Source: Cristatella mucedo
Taxonomy: Eukaryota; Bryozoa; Phylactolaemata; Cristatellidae
Reading direction: 5' to 3'
NCBI GenBank assembly: GCA_009760855.2
Contig: WPIO01000039.1
Location: 2,504,501 to 2,568,500, forward strand
DNA: 64,000 bases
A program made the position numbers and the translations under genes. Positions 16,095 through 30,800 of the stretch are shown here, one piece after another. Position 1 is the first letter of the stretch, and each line of letters starts with the position of its first letter. Under the pieces are notes generated by a model. It did no database searches. It was given only the letters and a program-made list of their open reading frames with translations, and had not been told where the DNA came from.

Positions 16095-16440
16095 ATGCCA
16101 TAGAACCTCAAATCCTGGGGTGACAGTTGCTGTAGTTCATGTGCTCCCAAAGTTGGAACGAACTCCTGACTGGATTCATAAGATCGTTTTACCTGACGAC
16201 ATTTAAAATGAAGGGAAAGAGACTATTTAACACGGCGTTTAATACCTCCTTGCTGACGTATCCCATGCTTCCACTAACCATATTTACATACTGACACTGT
16301 GCATGGTAATGCTAACCATAACGTGCTTGTTGACATTGTGACAGTTGCCACTACTATTTTATCACGCTTCCTATACAGCATATCTGCCGAGAAAGAGACT
16401 ATGTTCTGAGGGTGCTAAATTCATCATTATATTGTTATTG
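16095..16440 (+). mobile_element. LINE family A fragment, degenerate
   Basis: A diverged copy of the last 340 bp of the LINE (block around 'aacctcaaatcctgggg', the repeated 'ctgacactgtgcatg' region and the tail with (ATT)n), directly behind the previous copy. Confidence 0.6.
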
Positions 16441-16546
16441 TAAGTATTGTGCTAGCATAAAGATGCAAGCCTGCAGTTCATCACCCCAAGTATGTAGGCC
16501 CACAGCCACTACAGCTATCTCGTTCTGCATTCTAAATAACCCTCTT

Positions 16547-16903
<357 letters not shown>

Positions 16904-17525
16904 ACGTAGGCTCCCAGTCGACTACCGAATCGTAAATGCTTTTAATTTATGAGACGTCACACTACAACTGGGCTTGCTGTTCTCTGCTTGAAGGCCCAAA
17001 CAACTGGGAGTCCATGATTCAGGCTTTGACTTGATTGCATAAGCCTTTCGACTGAGTAAGGTGCACTTTTGCTAGTTGAGCTGTCAATACCATCTCTAAG
17101 ACGAAGTGATTTACTTTTAGTAATTCCTATGAGTCCCTGCTAACGTCGGTTGGCTGTCTGTTCTCCTAGATATTGTGTCAGCAGGAGACTACCAAACACA
17201 CAACTGAATTTGGAAGCCAGTCACTAAATTGACCACTCCTATTCAGCCAGCTGATACCCATTCAAAGTCGCCTGCTACATTCAGTAATCGGTCATGGCCG
17301 GTTGCCTATTCTCAACAGTGTCCAGGATTGAACAAATATCAAGTCGTATTACAAAACAATCGCTTTGCTCCTCGAGTTTAAATGACGTTTGAGTGGCAGA
17401 AAAATGCAGTTCTCTCTAGGAAACTGATAATGACACTTGGCGAAAACCTTGACAACCTTGACAGCTAAAGACTGATTAACACTGAAGCAGCCAGCCAGCC
17501 ATTCTGGCCATAGCATCTCCAAGCG
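16904..17525. repeat. Right flank of dispersed repeat, then P450 upstream region
   Basis: Bases 16,904-17,120 match 63,580-63,800 in the same order (blocks such as 'aaggcccaaaca' and 'aaggtgcac'), so the microsatellite sits inside a dispersed repeat. The remainder precedes P450 exon 1 and resembles the flank of the orphan exon. The promoter is likely here, but no core element is clear. Confidence 0.5.
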
Positions 17526-17599
17526 ATGGAGGGCCTGTATTTCAGTTCCTTGCCTCTATGGAGCCTCTTTGCTGGTGCCTCAGTCATTCTGTTATACGT
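17526..17599 (+). CDS. P450 exon 1 (membrane anchor)
   Basis: Encodes residues 1-25, a hydrophobic anchor ([15 protein letters not shown]). The donor is GTAAGT and the exon ends in phase 2. Confidence 0.88.
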
Positions 17600-20500
17600 G
17601 TAAGTCCTAGCTACCCTAGCCTGTGTATGTTCGAGCATTAGCAAGCCATCACTCGTTTCGTCTGTGCAAGCTACTTAGGGGCTGCATGTCCTGCAGGGTA
17701 AACCCACTATCGACTACTGGGCTGCAGCGTCACCCTTATTTCATAAGATTCCTGAATGTTGCCTGACTGGGACAAAAATCAACTTGTCCATGTTCGCTGT
17801 TTGTTAAACATATCTGTGGACACCAAGCAGTCATAGTTAAAAGACTCTTACATTGGCTCCTTCATTGACTCTACCATACTAGCGATTCTGGTGGTGAGCT
17901 TGTAACCTGGTCGGTGCACTATTACAAGGCAACCATTCGGAGTCTAGATTATTTATGCTTGTATGTACCCAGGGGAATGTAATAGGTGCTGTAAGAAGTA
18001 ACAAATGCACACGATGATGAAAAGTTGGATGGCCAGCAACAATGGCAGTTCAGGCCATCTGCTAGATTCTAGCATAAGCTGTATGTGACTAGGGCTGCTG
18101 GCTCAGTCAAGCAGGACTAATTACCGAAGTTATGGGAGTATACCACATGAATCTTCCGGAGGGTTGGGCATCCACAAGACCAATAGTCAGTGGCCCCTAA
18201 GCAGTAATTTATAATCAGGAGGAAGACAGTTTCGAATAGTCTGCCAGGTAGCTGAGGAAGAAATTGCCACTTTGAATGGAGAACAACTGGCTGAGCTTGC
18301 ACAGACCCACGGTGTACTAGGAGAAGAACGATGGTGGATGTGCAAAGGACAGAGCTGACAGTCAAGTCGAACATGCGACAATCGGCAGGAAGGACTAGCT
18401 AAGAAGTGCCATGACCAGCTACGAGATGAAACATAATTGGAGGCAGAGTATTGCGGCTGTGAGGGCGCTTAGCTTCGTCTTAATAATAATAATAATAATA
18501 ATAATAATGCATTTGATAAAGCGCATTGAATGGCAACTCTGGGTGCCATTGCAGCTGTGAGGGTGCTTAGCTTCGTCTTGTCTGTTCAGAGTGCTGAAGT
18601 GGGGTACCCTCTGAGCTGAGGTAAAGCTGGGGAAATGATGAGGAGACTGTCCCCAGTACCTGCCAACCGTGGGGCCCCTGTGTCGGGGCTCATGCATAAA
18701 GAGGTCAGATGAGCTGAGGGGGCCAGATTTGCTTGTGCCAGATACACAACCACTAGCTTAGTGCCAGGTTCTGGCATTGAACTTGTTGGGAAGACTGTGG
18801 TCTAGCCTATCCATAGTCACCATAGTTAGCCAATCCCAGGAATTTAACCGACCCAAGATGCATGAGCAGATGTAGATCGAACAGTCCAGCCACCAAATGA
18901 ATATTTAAAATACAGAGCTGTACAGAAAGAGAGAGTGGGAGTGAGACAGACAGGCAGATAGACAAAGAGACAGACAGAAAGACAGACGATTAGTAGATAC
19001 GAGCTATCAGCCATCTCACCTAGCACTACTAACAAGCACACTGATTAAATTGCAGCCAATAGGCCTTAAGTCGTAGACCGTGTGGGATTTGGTTAGACCT
19101 CACTCAATCGCTGCACCAAGCAAGGAAAGCTGACTTACCATACTGACATGCTGACCCTGTGCATGTCACTTCTAACCATGTTATGCTTGTTGACATTGTG
19201 CAAGCTACCACTTACGATATAATCATGCTTCCTTTACAGTATGTGTAATGCACACAGAAAGACATTAAGTTCTCGGAGGGCACTATACACAAGTGTAGTA
19301 TTGTTATTATTATTATTAAGGCTGCTATGAGAATGGGCTTGGGCAGATCAGTGCAGAGGGTAAATGAACTGTGGCCGAATTTCCGAGTACCTGCTATCCT
19401 ATAGAAATTCCATAGCTGCTGTCGAGTTGAAACGGTACATACACAGTTAACAACTAGAACTTGCTTACTTGACTTGCTAATGAAAGTTTGGCATCCTCTT
19501 GGTGGCTCACAAGAACAGAAAGCAAAATGGCAGCATGAAAATAGCCTAGCTCATCCACGTGCTCGTCGAAAATCGCAGCAAGAAAACTCTAACATCGTTT
19601 CCACTCATGTTAGTGTCGTACACTTGGCCTAAAGGATATTGGCACTGATCTGTCAAATCGCTTGTCTATTTAACAAGATTATTGAACTACAGAGTATCTG
19701 CCGTGTAAGCTAAAGCTTTAACACAGCTAAGTAGAGAATATTTTTCATTTGGCCGATTTAATGAATACTGCAACAGCAAGTTGAGAAAAACAATCAATGT
19801 TTTCCAAAATGCTGTTGAAATATTCATGTTGAAATATTATATTCGAAACAGCTGCTTGCATAATGAATGCTGTCGTAGCACGAATGCACCATTACAGCCG
19901 CACATAAGTGATAAAAAAGGACAATATATGCTACACTCATTTTCGTATTCATTCACAATGTTCCAAACTATGATATTGATTTAGAAAAATATATCATCAC
20001 TATTTTGTGGCTACCCAACTAAATGTTGATCCTCTATGTCATAGGTTGGAGCCAAAACAGGTCAAGTTCTGCTCATTCAGCAGCCTCATTTCGATAGCCG
20101 CACAAAAGCCTTGGCATGTATTACTCATGTCTGTGCCTGGCAATGAAGAATTTTATGTTGCAGACCTCTAACCTACGACCTTGTCTGGTGTAATGTAAGC
20201 ACCGGTCGCCTAGGTTAAGAGCCAGACAAAAATAACAGCACTAGAGCTTGAATGGGAATGAACCCTGGTAGTAACATGTAGGGGTTGCATTTTGGGATGT
20301 TCTCGTGTATAGTATGGGCTGAATTTACAAAGCTGCTTGTGTAGGTAGCCTTACCACACTGATATGAATCAACATAAAGCCACCAAATGTGAGAGGGGAC
20401 TTCATTATCTAATCTAGCAACACCAGTATGCTGCAGTTGTAGCAGCACTATGCCATGTAATAATGCTTCAGCCTATTGATACAAAGTAAGCACGGCATTT

Positions 20501-21838
20501 CAGCTCTGAAAATTAACTGCATGTTTTGTTTCTAGAAGGAAATTCAATCCTATTAAGAAACAGATGCTAGCTTATTACCAATCGGTCAAAATTTCGAGTC
20601 AGTTTAGGTTGCTGTTATGTTGTAGTCATTTTGCTATAAAAATGTAATGACAATTCGAGGAACAATTTGGGTATGGTTAGTGTATATGCTGATGTATTGA
20701 CCATTATAAGGAATATTGCTGGGTAGTAATATTATTAGGATGCTTGCAATGTCCCTTGGTGGAGTAATAAGGGCAGCCGGTTCATGTTTATACAGTGTAA
20801 GGAAGCTAGAGTGCAATATTGCAAAACAGTGCAATAAAGTGACATACTAACAAATAAGCAAGTAATTTGGCCTAATTTGCACTCTGTGTTTTTCTTGAGC
20901 TTTCGCATCAGCTGCCCATCGGATTTATTTATGCAGGTACTTCTTCTCTTTTCAACAACTGTGAGTGAAAATCTATGCAAGTGGATCTGTGCTGCCTTCG
21001 ATTATTCTCAAATTAATAAGCTTTGTAGCATAACATTTTCAAGATGCTGCCTATACTCGACTACAAAATGGCTTCACTATACTGAGATGATGATAAGATA
21101 TTTATCTCAAGGCTGAGTTTAGTATGCATAATGAAACTTTAATGGTATTCTGCTAGCCCAAAGCTTAAAATGGTACTATCGGTACAGGTTTATGGTTGCA
21201 GAAAAAATCAGTCTATTTTCCTGGATCTCTTTGCTGGCTTACCCCATCTGCACCCATCCATTTCGAGTACATAAAGTAGGTGTCTGTCGATTATCTCAAA
21301 AATGGGAAAGGTAATTATGCAAATTTAAGAGAGCCACTAGACATTGTTGTGTAATATTTGATCGCTATTTAAGCTAAGCTGATTAATAAAGCTAAAATCG
21401 GTGAAAGCATGACCTCTGCTCTAGATGCTTTATTGATAATGGGGTGAATAAAGCATCATCACCTGAACAATATCTGTTTTTTGGGATTTCTCATCGCTAG
21501 AGTCATGCTGTTTTCATGCAACTGTCAATTTGTATCCCACATATTCTTACTTTTGCATTTTTGGCACATGAAGTCTCCACTTCTGAACTTAAATGAGATT
21601 CACGCTTATCAGTAGCAGCTGTACGAAATTTGTTGCTGGCGACCTCCTCAAAAAGGTTTACTCGCCGTGCTAAATGGTATTGCTTTCATGTAATTTACAT
21701 TGATCTGTAACTCCGCAAAGCAAAGTGAAAGCCTAGTTGGGTGTTATGCACCAGAACTAGTAGTAACTAGTTATAACAGTTAGAACACCGTAACTAGTTA
21801 TATATATATACATATATACATACATATATATATATACA

Positions 21839-21869
<31 letters not shown>

Positions 21870-24800
21870 GTTAAGAAATCCTTATTAGCCCATTAGGTCA
21901 CTCAAAATATCAGATTTACAGGTTGTAGAAGCTACTTGTCAATTTTCAATTGATTTTAGGTTTCTGGTATGGCCCTACGACATATTCAAGAAGCAGGGAC
22001 TAAAAGGACCAAAGCCGCTTCCAGTAGTCGGTACTATTCTGCCTTTCTTCAAGACGGTAAGCTATCAAGTTTCATTTACAGCGCTGATTTTTTCTTTGCC
22101 AACAATCGATACCTGCAAAGAGCCTTGCTGTCTACTTCGAGCAAATCCTAGTCGTTGCTAAATTGTAAGCTATCTGGATACTTGTCTGTATTTGTCATGC
22201 TTCAAGTATGACAAGTACAGACTTATGGACCAGCAGCTCATAGACTTTGCATTGTTTCAGTCGATGGTAGAAGTAGACATGAAGAACACAAAACTCTATG
22301 GCAAGGTTTACGGGTAAGCATGTGGTACTTGATCTAAGATGCTCTAGATTGCCTCCATTTCACCAAAAGAAAGCTGCATATTTGCTACCGAATGCAAATA
22401 TTTGTGCTTTCTGATCGGCATCCAATATACGATATACTGTTTAAAGGCAAGCTTTAGTTAGCAAGACAATTAGTTATACAGAAATTTCAACTTCAATTTT
22501 ATAGTGCATTTAATGGAAGAACCCCAATTCTAGTGGTCAGCGATCCTGATATGGTGAAGGATATATTGGTCAAAGAGTTCAACTGCTTTGTCAACCGAAC
22601 ATCTTTCAAAAGTATACAGCAGAAGCCACTAGATAGGATGATGACAGCGATAACTGACGACCATTGGAGGCACGTGAGAAGTAGCCTTTCTCCTGCCTAC
22701 AGCTCTGGTAAACTGAAGCAGGTCAGTGGCATTTGGGGCCATATCAACGCCTCATGTCAAACAGCTTGCTTCGGAGGTAATGCACCCGTTTGCTTAGGAA
22801 AACTGCTCGTACGTTCTCCCAAATCCCTCAGCTGGTTGTAAGTCTTAGTTATGTGTTCTAAGCTCTACAGAACCAGTTTATCAGTTCAATCGGCACACTG
22901 AAAAGATCCTTTTTGATTGGTCGCCTGACCACCATTGAAATGATGCAACTTTTCACATGCTTACGTGCCATCGTGTCTGCCATGGGAGCTTGATCTTTTT
23001 CGTGATTAGAGCATTTTAATATTCCAAATTTAAATTGTCCTAGCTGACCTAAGCTTTTTCCCCCGTGCATGTATTTTATGTTTTTGATAGCCTGATTTTT
23101 CAGTTGTATTTCCAGTGCTGTCATTTTTGCTACGTGTTCAAACAATTTTTGCTTGTCGTCAGGCCTTTATTTATTCTACGTACGTTCATTCAACTAATTC
23201 ACAAGATAATCAATTATTCTAAATGAACATTTGCTTCTCTGACTCTTGGTCTATTAGTCTGACTATTGGTCAAAACTGACTTGGTGTGACTATTGGTCAA
23301 AACTGCCTTCTGCACCAAAGCTATAATTGTCAGCAGTAAACTTCTTGTAAATATCCGTTAATTATGGCACATTTCGTAGTACATTTCATGTAGCTTCACT
23401 TAGTCTATAATGTGCCAAAAACTTGTCTAGTTAGCAAATTAAAAAAGTTCTAAAGGATTTCTTCAGTGGTTTTCGCTTCGATTGCTGTCCCGGCAAGAAC
23501 CCCACCTCGATTTTCTAGTCGAAAGCAGCAATGAGATAGTAGCGCATTCTATCATCACGCAGGGATAATCTTGCAACAGATTCCAAAAAGTCGGAATAGT
23601 TCTCATCCAGAAGTATGCCGTGGCATTGTTTACAAAAGCACGGCTTTTTACTTGACCTCCCAGTCACTTAAAGCATGGATAAAGGGTGAACATCGCTATG
23701 CCAATAACATCGACCATGTTTGTGAAAACATGCTAATATAGCTGAATTATTTTTATATTGATGCTTACAAGCAGTCGACACGATACTCATACACAGAAGC
23801 ATTTGGAAAGCAGTCGATCATATAATATTAGCTGAGAATAAATCAATGCCGTAAATTACTGAGCTAATCCTCCTATCCATGGCGTGGTTAGAGGATTTGT
23901 CAGATAAACCTTTGTCTTCCATGTGTTTGAGTTTCTGTTTGCGTCTTTGAAGACCTCTGAATTACTTGTGTGTAGAAAGTATAAATTTCCTTTTAAAAAA
24001 GAAAATGACCAGAAACTGACAAAATGATATATTTGGTACTAGGACCAAATGTCCCTGGACGAAATGTCCCGGACATAATGTCCCTGACTAAATGTCCCAG
24101 GACAAAATGTCCCCATACAAAAACGTCCCGGACAAAATGTCCCCACATGTTACAATAAATTAATAATATTCATGTTATTTTAAATATATAATAATTAATA
24201 GGCTTCGATATTTCACCAATAAAATGTAGCATGTACAGTTTTAATTTTTAATGGAGACTGAAGAGAGATTACTTGTGATCATCAGTATCGACATTAACAT
24301 GTGCAGTTAATCAAAGGCCTCTTTAAATGAAGTCATCTTTAGTTAATCAAAGGCCTCTTTAAATGAAGCCCTGTGCCATAGTCTTATTAATCAAGCAAAC
24401 TTAAATGATAATATATCAAAGTTTACAGTTATATTTACTAGTGAATGGCTTCTGATTCACTGTAAACGTATAAATATGTGGAAGTTACAGTGAAGGTTAT
24501 TATACTAAAAACTGTTTGTTATAGTAGGTGATAGATGTGCAGAGTAATAAATAATTTACAAGATTTCGAGGTGATTAGTATTTAAATAACTGTACATGTA
24601 ATTCGAATGTTTATTAAAAGACAAAAAAAATAAAAATACCACAGAGAAAAAAACGCAAGACATACAAGCAAGTAGATGAAGCTTTGTTCACCGTGGTTTC
24701 TGATTACTACAACCGTGTCAGAATGCAGTATCTTACTGACATTTCTACAATCCTTAGAATTGATGTATGAGAAGAGACTGTCTCCAAATAACTGGATATA

Positions 24801-27800
24801 ACTTCCTACTCTTATATATTTATTTCCTTCTTGCTTTTAATAAAATCTGTTCAAAATAACATTAATATTACTAATCTTATATCACATGTGGGGACATTTT
24901 GCCTTGGACATTTTTGTATGGGGACATTTTGTCCTGGGACATTTTGTCAGGGACATTATGTCCGGGACATTTTGGGTCGATACATTTTGTCCTGTCACGA
25001 TATATTTCTATAGAATAAGAAAATGAGAGTGAGACCAAGTTTTCTCGATTTTCTCATGTTTCAGATGTTTCAAAGCGTATAATCGCAGGATTTCAGTGAC
25101 AACTGCAATCATCTTGGTAAACTTCTTAATAAGAAAGACAGTAACAGAAATGCAGCTATTAATTTTCCTCAAATGTATCGCCCATCCATTTGTTATTATG
25201 TAAGTAGAGTAAAATATAGTGCAGCAAGCTTGGCTGTTATTGACTCAGATAACTCAAAGGACTCAATGACAAAGCTCAAAGACAGTAGAGTATAGCATTA
25301 AGGTCGGTGAATGACGCAAAAATAATGCAAAGAGACATGTGACAATGCAGAAGAGAATTGTGGGGAAGCAAGGGCAAGGCTTTGATAGTAAGAGATGCAA
25401 ATACAATTTCACTTGATTTTTTTTAAAGTTCAAATTGTTTTAAACAATGTAAGTGGAGGTAATAGCCACAAATACCGTATTTCAAACTCAATCTTTTCAA
25501 GAAAGTTGCAGAAATGTAAGTATTTTGAACTACCAAATGTATCATTAGTTTGTTACTGATAATGTATGTTAGTAGAATCTCGTGCAAGCTTGGTTGTCAT
25601 CAGCACTCATGACTCAAAGACTGTGTATAGTAAAACGTTACGGTCAAGGCATCATGCTAACATGATTAAAAGTAGTCTTCCGGTACCCACTGGGTACTTG
25701 GAGCAAGTTTGCAAAGCTCTCAATAATAATATATCGATAGAACGCCTAATTAAATTATTGAAATCGTTAGCTAAGTTGTAACATTTTTTTCTGACCTAAT
25801 ATTTACAAATTGCATCCATTTCAGATGTTACCCACTATCACAAATTGTGTCAAACACCTAGTGGACTACATTGATGAGCACCATCAGCAACCGATTGCTA
25901 CAAAAGAGTGAGCATTATGCAACCCTACCAGCAAGGGTTTCTCAGTGATTGCTTTTGCAGCAAAGCTTCTCCTGCCACTGCTTCTATCGTTCTCTATGGT
26001 TTTACTAGTACTTCAATACTACCCAAGCTTTCGATTTCAGAATCCTTTCTGGATACGCCATGGACGTAATTTCCGGTACTGCATTCGGTTTGGACACAAG
26101 ATCTCTTGAGCAACCCGACAACCCATTTCTCAAGAGCGCCAAAGAGTTCATTAATTTTGCAAATATAAGAAATCCAAAAAGAATGGCAGCTTTAATAGGG
26201 ACCTGTAAGTCTGAAACCAGATAGTGTGATCTCTGTTTAATTTCTGCCTAATTTTTAATTTGCAGTCTAATAAGGCAAGATTATAGCTGCTTGCTTACTA
26301 ACAGGGTTGTTGCTTTGATTTACAGTGCTTTCACCGAAGTTAGGAGTTGTTCTTAGTAAATTGGGATTACGTGCTTTTGACCCAAGCTCTGTGGAGTACA
26401 TAGAGGGTGTGGTGAGGACTGCCTTGCATGGCCATAACAATGGTGGAAAAGTAAGTGCACGGATTGTTCTTCCGCTGCATGGCTTTGCAGCTAGCTTTCT
26501 CGGTGCAACTGAGATTAGCATTATACTGTGTTGGTATCGACTTAATATGCTATGGCCACCTGCTCTTGGGCATAACGTACGTTACAGACGAAAGATAGGC
26601 TGTGTCGTGTAAAATAAAATGTCACGAATGAAGTTAGACTCGAGATCCAACTTATGATACGTATACATTCGATGTACAATAGAAACAATTAGGTGGTTTA
26701 GTTATCTTTCTCTATCCGCTTAGGCTGTATTTAATTGCTTTACAGGAGCAATGAGAATTTCACTTGGATAAAATAGGAGTTCTGCATCCTAAATGTAATT
26801 CAGTTATTGAATCATTTTATGGAAGCTGTGAAATCAATACAAAGACTAGGTTTGTTACCAGTTGCTAAGTACGAGGTCTTCTCTCTAGAAAATCCCAAGA
26901 ACTCCAAAAGCACAGATGTAGTAATAAAGATGATATAATTTATCATGATAACATTTAGGCAGACTCACAAAGGACTCTTCCATTTTACTTGCATACGGTG
27001 GCTAGCATAATTCCTTTGAATGGGTGCCCACCTACACACCCGTGGATGTGTTAAATCCTGATCTCTAACTCAAGTTTTAGAATCTGTAAATGCCGAAAAA
27101 TTACTTGAAACTTTAATGCTGCATTACAATTACATTGCGGACCTGATTGTCCACTGAACTAGTCGTAAATCCAGCTGGTGACTTCAGCCGACTGATTGGT
27201 AAGGACTCCATCCCACTACATGGTTCGTCAAGTGCTCGAATCTAACTTCCAGTGTGTACCGATGAAAATCATGAAAATCCAACTTTGCTTTCGTAAGCAA
27301 GCTGGAGTGTCCTCTGTCTTAGCTGGTGAGTCACCCTCACTGCTAGCTGAAGTTCTTAGATAATTGAGCTCAATTCTGTATAGGGATTATATTGAAATTT
27401 ATTTTCAAGTTATATTTATTATTCTCCTAAAAATGGACACAAAATCTAATTTTATGATATTCAATAGGCCGAGTTGGGTATAGAATCAGCATTGAGTTAC
27501 ATGAACTGGACAGACTAACTAAAGAACCTATAGCTTATTTTAAGAGTAGATCGAACATCCTCATTTAATTAAGTGTGAGCTAGTGAATGAAATACCGTGT
27601 GAGAGTACTAAACTGCTATTAAACGTATTCAGCACACGGATGTCGGACGTGTCCTAGCTTTACTGTGCTTTTTTTGGTGGTTGTAGGACAGGCAAGACTT
27701 TGTCCATTTGTGCCTTGAAGAACTGGTTGATATGAAAACGGTCAGCTCTGACACTGTGAAGACAACGGATGACGGACTTGTATGGACAACACAGGGTAAT

Positions 27801-30800
27801 GCCATCCTGCATCACTGCTCATCACGTATTCTCAATTTGTTGTGTACGCTGCTGGTTCTTCTTCTTCCCTTTAAGAATGATTGACTGCCTAGAAGGGCTC
27901 TCTCTACCATCGGATGCGCAGCCCTCGCCCCTCTTCAAGTACCGTACAGCATGCGACAGCCTTTCAGCTCTTTTCCCTCGGAGGTTGCACTTTATCCTCC
28001 TTTTGCTCCAGCCTCCAGCCTCTTGCCTAATCAAGAAATTTCTTGTAAGCCTTTCGAAGGCCTCGACACTGTCTTATGTTTCGGTGTAATTCGCATTATT
28101 ATGTAATATAATGTTTATTGACACACACACATAACTCTCCACAGATCATTCTCGTAAGCTGTCATCACATACAAACTGGGCGACAAAGGTACTTAAAACT
28201 TTTAGACACAAATATGAATATATTTATTAATACATATATAAAGAAAAGGGACATTTGTATTTTTAGTTGAAGCTTAAATAAAAGCAGTCATTCTAAACAT
28301 ATCGCTTTGCAGTCAAGAAAGATGGGCGCTGACACAAATTACCAGCTCTTAGTCTCACTGGTTTTTGTTTCTAGACTCTGCCACTTATGAAATTGGAAAA
28401 CCTATCCATAAAATTGAGCTTGGTCAGCATATCTCCTATGGCATTCGCAGGAAGTCTGGGCGCCCTGTTCGAAATTGATCTTTAGCCAGCCGACCACATC
28501 AGCTCAATAATCAAGTCTGCCTCTTTTCAATTGAGTAACAATGCAAACTATGGGCTTGCTTAAACATGTACATAAACATGAAAGTTGATCCATATGTTTG
28601 TGACATCCTGCCTTGACTCTCAAACCACTAGTCACAGAATTTCCGGCCTATGCATTAAAGGCTCGTATTTAGTGCATAGTTGTGCAACCAGGCTCGTCTG
28701 TCAATAGCATCACAGTTGCAAATTTTCACCACTTCCCACCATTCTGCACCGACTAACGATGAACCAGGCGATCGTCTTCAAGGTTTGGTCACTAATGTTT
28801 AGATCCTGTCATTCTCTCGATCCTTGCCGAGCTATCAGAAATACTTCCCTATCAGTCAACGAATTGTGCCCCCTCTTCTTCTGCCCCATGATGCTAATGC
28901 TATGCCTCTAACCATTTATAAATACCTTTGAGCTGTAAAATTTATTTTAAATGCTTCAAAATCCTATAATTTAATCTCGACTACCATCGTGACATCTTCT
29001 GCTTGATGTAATTGAAAAATGAACCTACAATTGCACGTGATCTTTCCGTAATTTGCTGGGTTCCTGACAATTGTCCTTTGTGTGCTTACCTGCATTAAGA
29101 CTATGCAGGTAATCCCTTACAGATTGACATGCTTGGTTAACAGTGCTGTTTATTGTAATTCCCTTTTGGCTGGGCTGCCAAATAAAGCTATTAGGCCACT
29201 GCAGCTGACTATGAATATGGCTGCAAGGCTAGTCTTCAAGTCCCAGTAGTTTGAGCACGTGTCTCCTTTGCTAAAAGAGCTAAGATGGACGCCGGTAGAG
29301 CAACGGATACAAAGCAAAGTTCTTAAGCTGACCCACAAGGCCCGCCACGTACCTAGCTGAACTGCTGCATCAGTTTCAGCCTGTTCGTGCCCTCAGGTCC
29401 TGTGTGGACAATACATTAGCTGTTCCATTCCTCAGCTTAAAGCCCGTTGGCGACCGAAGCTAGCTTTAGCTCTGCAGGTCCTAGACTGTGGAGCTGGCTT
29501 CCACAATTCTTACGCAACGACAACTACTCTCCTACTGCCGACTATGGCTCATCCTTTTCAGTTGTCCTGAGCTGCTACTTCCATGTTACTCACTACCTCA
29601 ACTGCTCTCCTGACTCTGCTATGCTTCCCACTTTCTTTTTGTTGTGCGAGGTGAAGTCTGTTGGCTACCGAATGCATACCGAAAGCCGCTTAGGCCATGA
29701 GTGTGCTATACAAAACTCTCCTGCTTAACACCCACATGGTCTTTATGACTTTGTGGAGTTACAGACGGAGATACATTACATAGTAATAACCTAAGTACCT
29801 AAAGTGTAAGTACCTAGAATGAAATTTATTTCTTTGATGGTGCAATATAAATACCCTAGCATTAGTGTTATTACTGTTATTTATAATACATGCCAGCCGA
29901 ACTAGGTCTCATGATCAGCCACTCTCTAACCTCGCATACGTAACATATAATTTCATAGAATTTTCTAGAACCATGAAGATCATTCAAAGAACGTTCTATA
30001 TTCTGAAACCATCTAGAAACACTCTTCTCATCAGTAATATGATAAACAATATAATTGATGTGAGTCTAAGCATACTCTTCCAATCAATTTACTGCCACTA
30101 GTCCGATCAGGTTATCGTAGTAACTGTCAAACGGACCACGTATGAGAAATTTAGCAGACAAGAACATAGTAATGTATCTCTAACGAAAATCTAAATTCTA
30201 TATTTCTAGTGTATTGTTCGCAGCATCTGCTTCGGAAGCTCTCCTTTATAGGCCGAGTGGTCACCTGCCCAACCAACTGTTGATTGAAATCCTTGCAAAG
30301 AGTTTCTTTTAAGCTTTCACACTGCTACATCACCAGTGATAGCATCATTGACACAGGGCTTGCGAAAAAGCCTCGGGTTGCCATCTCAGCAGAGTTCCAA
30401 GCCCATGAATGGTACATGGACATGAGATCACCTAATACAAGAGGCAGCTCGATCTTCGTTCTGAGTCCCTGAGTGAGGATGCTGCTCACGACACTAGCCT
30501 AGTTCATGGTGTCAGCATTGCTAGCCTCCTACTGCAGTGCATCCTCTTCACGGGTTTTGAGCGAAATCTGCGCTTCTGCCCCTGGTCCTTAGCCCATGGG
30601 GTAAGATTCTCGGCTCTTAACGATTCAGGTAATGTGTTCAATCCCTGCAATTGTCGAACCTAAATTGGCCACTGATAGCAGCTGTGAAAGTCGTGAATGC
30701 TCTTCTGCCAATATATCAATGAGGCCGTTAGTTAATCACCTTACCTGCAACTCACTGCTTTCTGGCCTACCGGCATGTGCGATCAGGCGATTGCAGCTTG

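Larger units (their letters stand above)
17600..21959 (+). other. P450 intron 1
   Basis: 4.36 kb without a recognised gene. It contains LINE-A fragments (18,481-18,530 and 19,135-19,320), a TC/TCTG-like degenerate stretch read on the minus strand near 18,925-18,990 and a (TA)n tract near 21,800-21,870. The rest is featureless AT-rich sequence. Confidence 0.75.

Noticed and set aside
22858-23145. 95-residue minus-strand ORF in P450 intron 4
   Set aside because: No recognised domain, no splice context and no second copy in the window.
24040-24990. CRISPR-like array of GGACAAAATGTCC repeats
   Set aside because: The repeats form two inverted blocks at the ends of one element with a target duplication, and spacers are not unique sequences of constant length.
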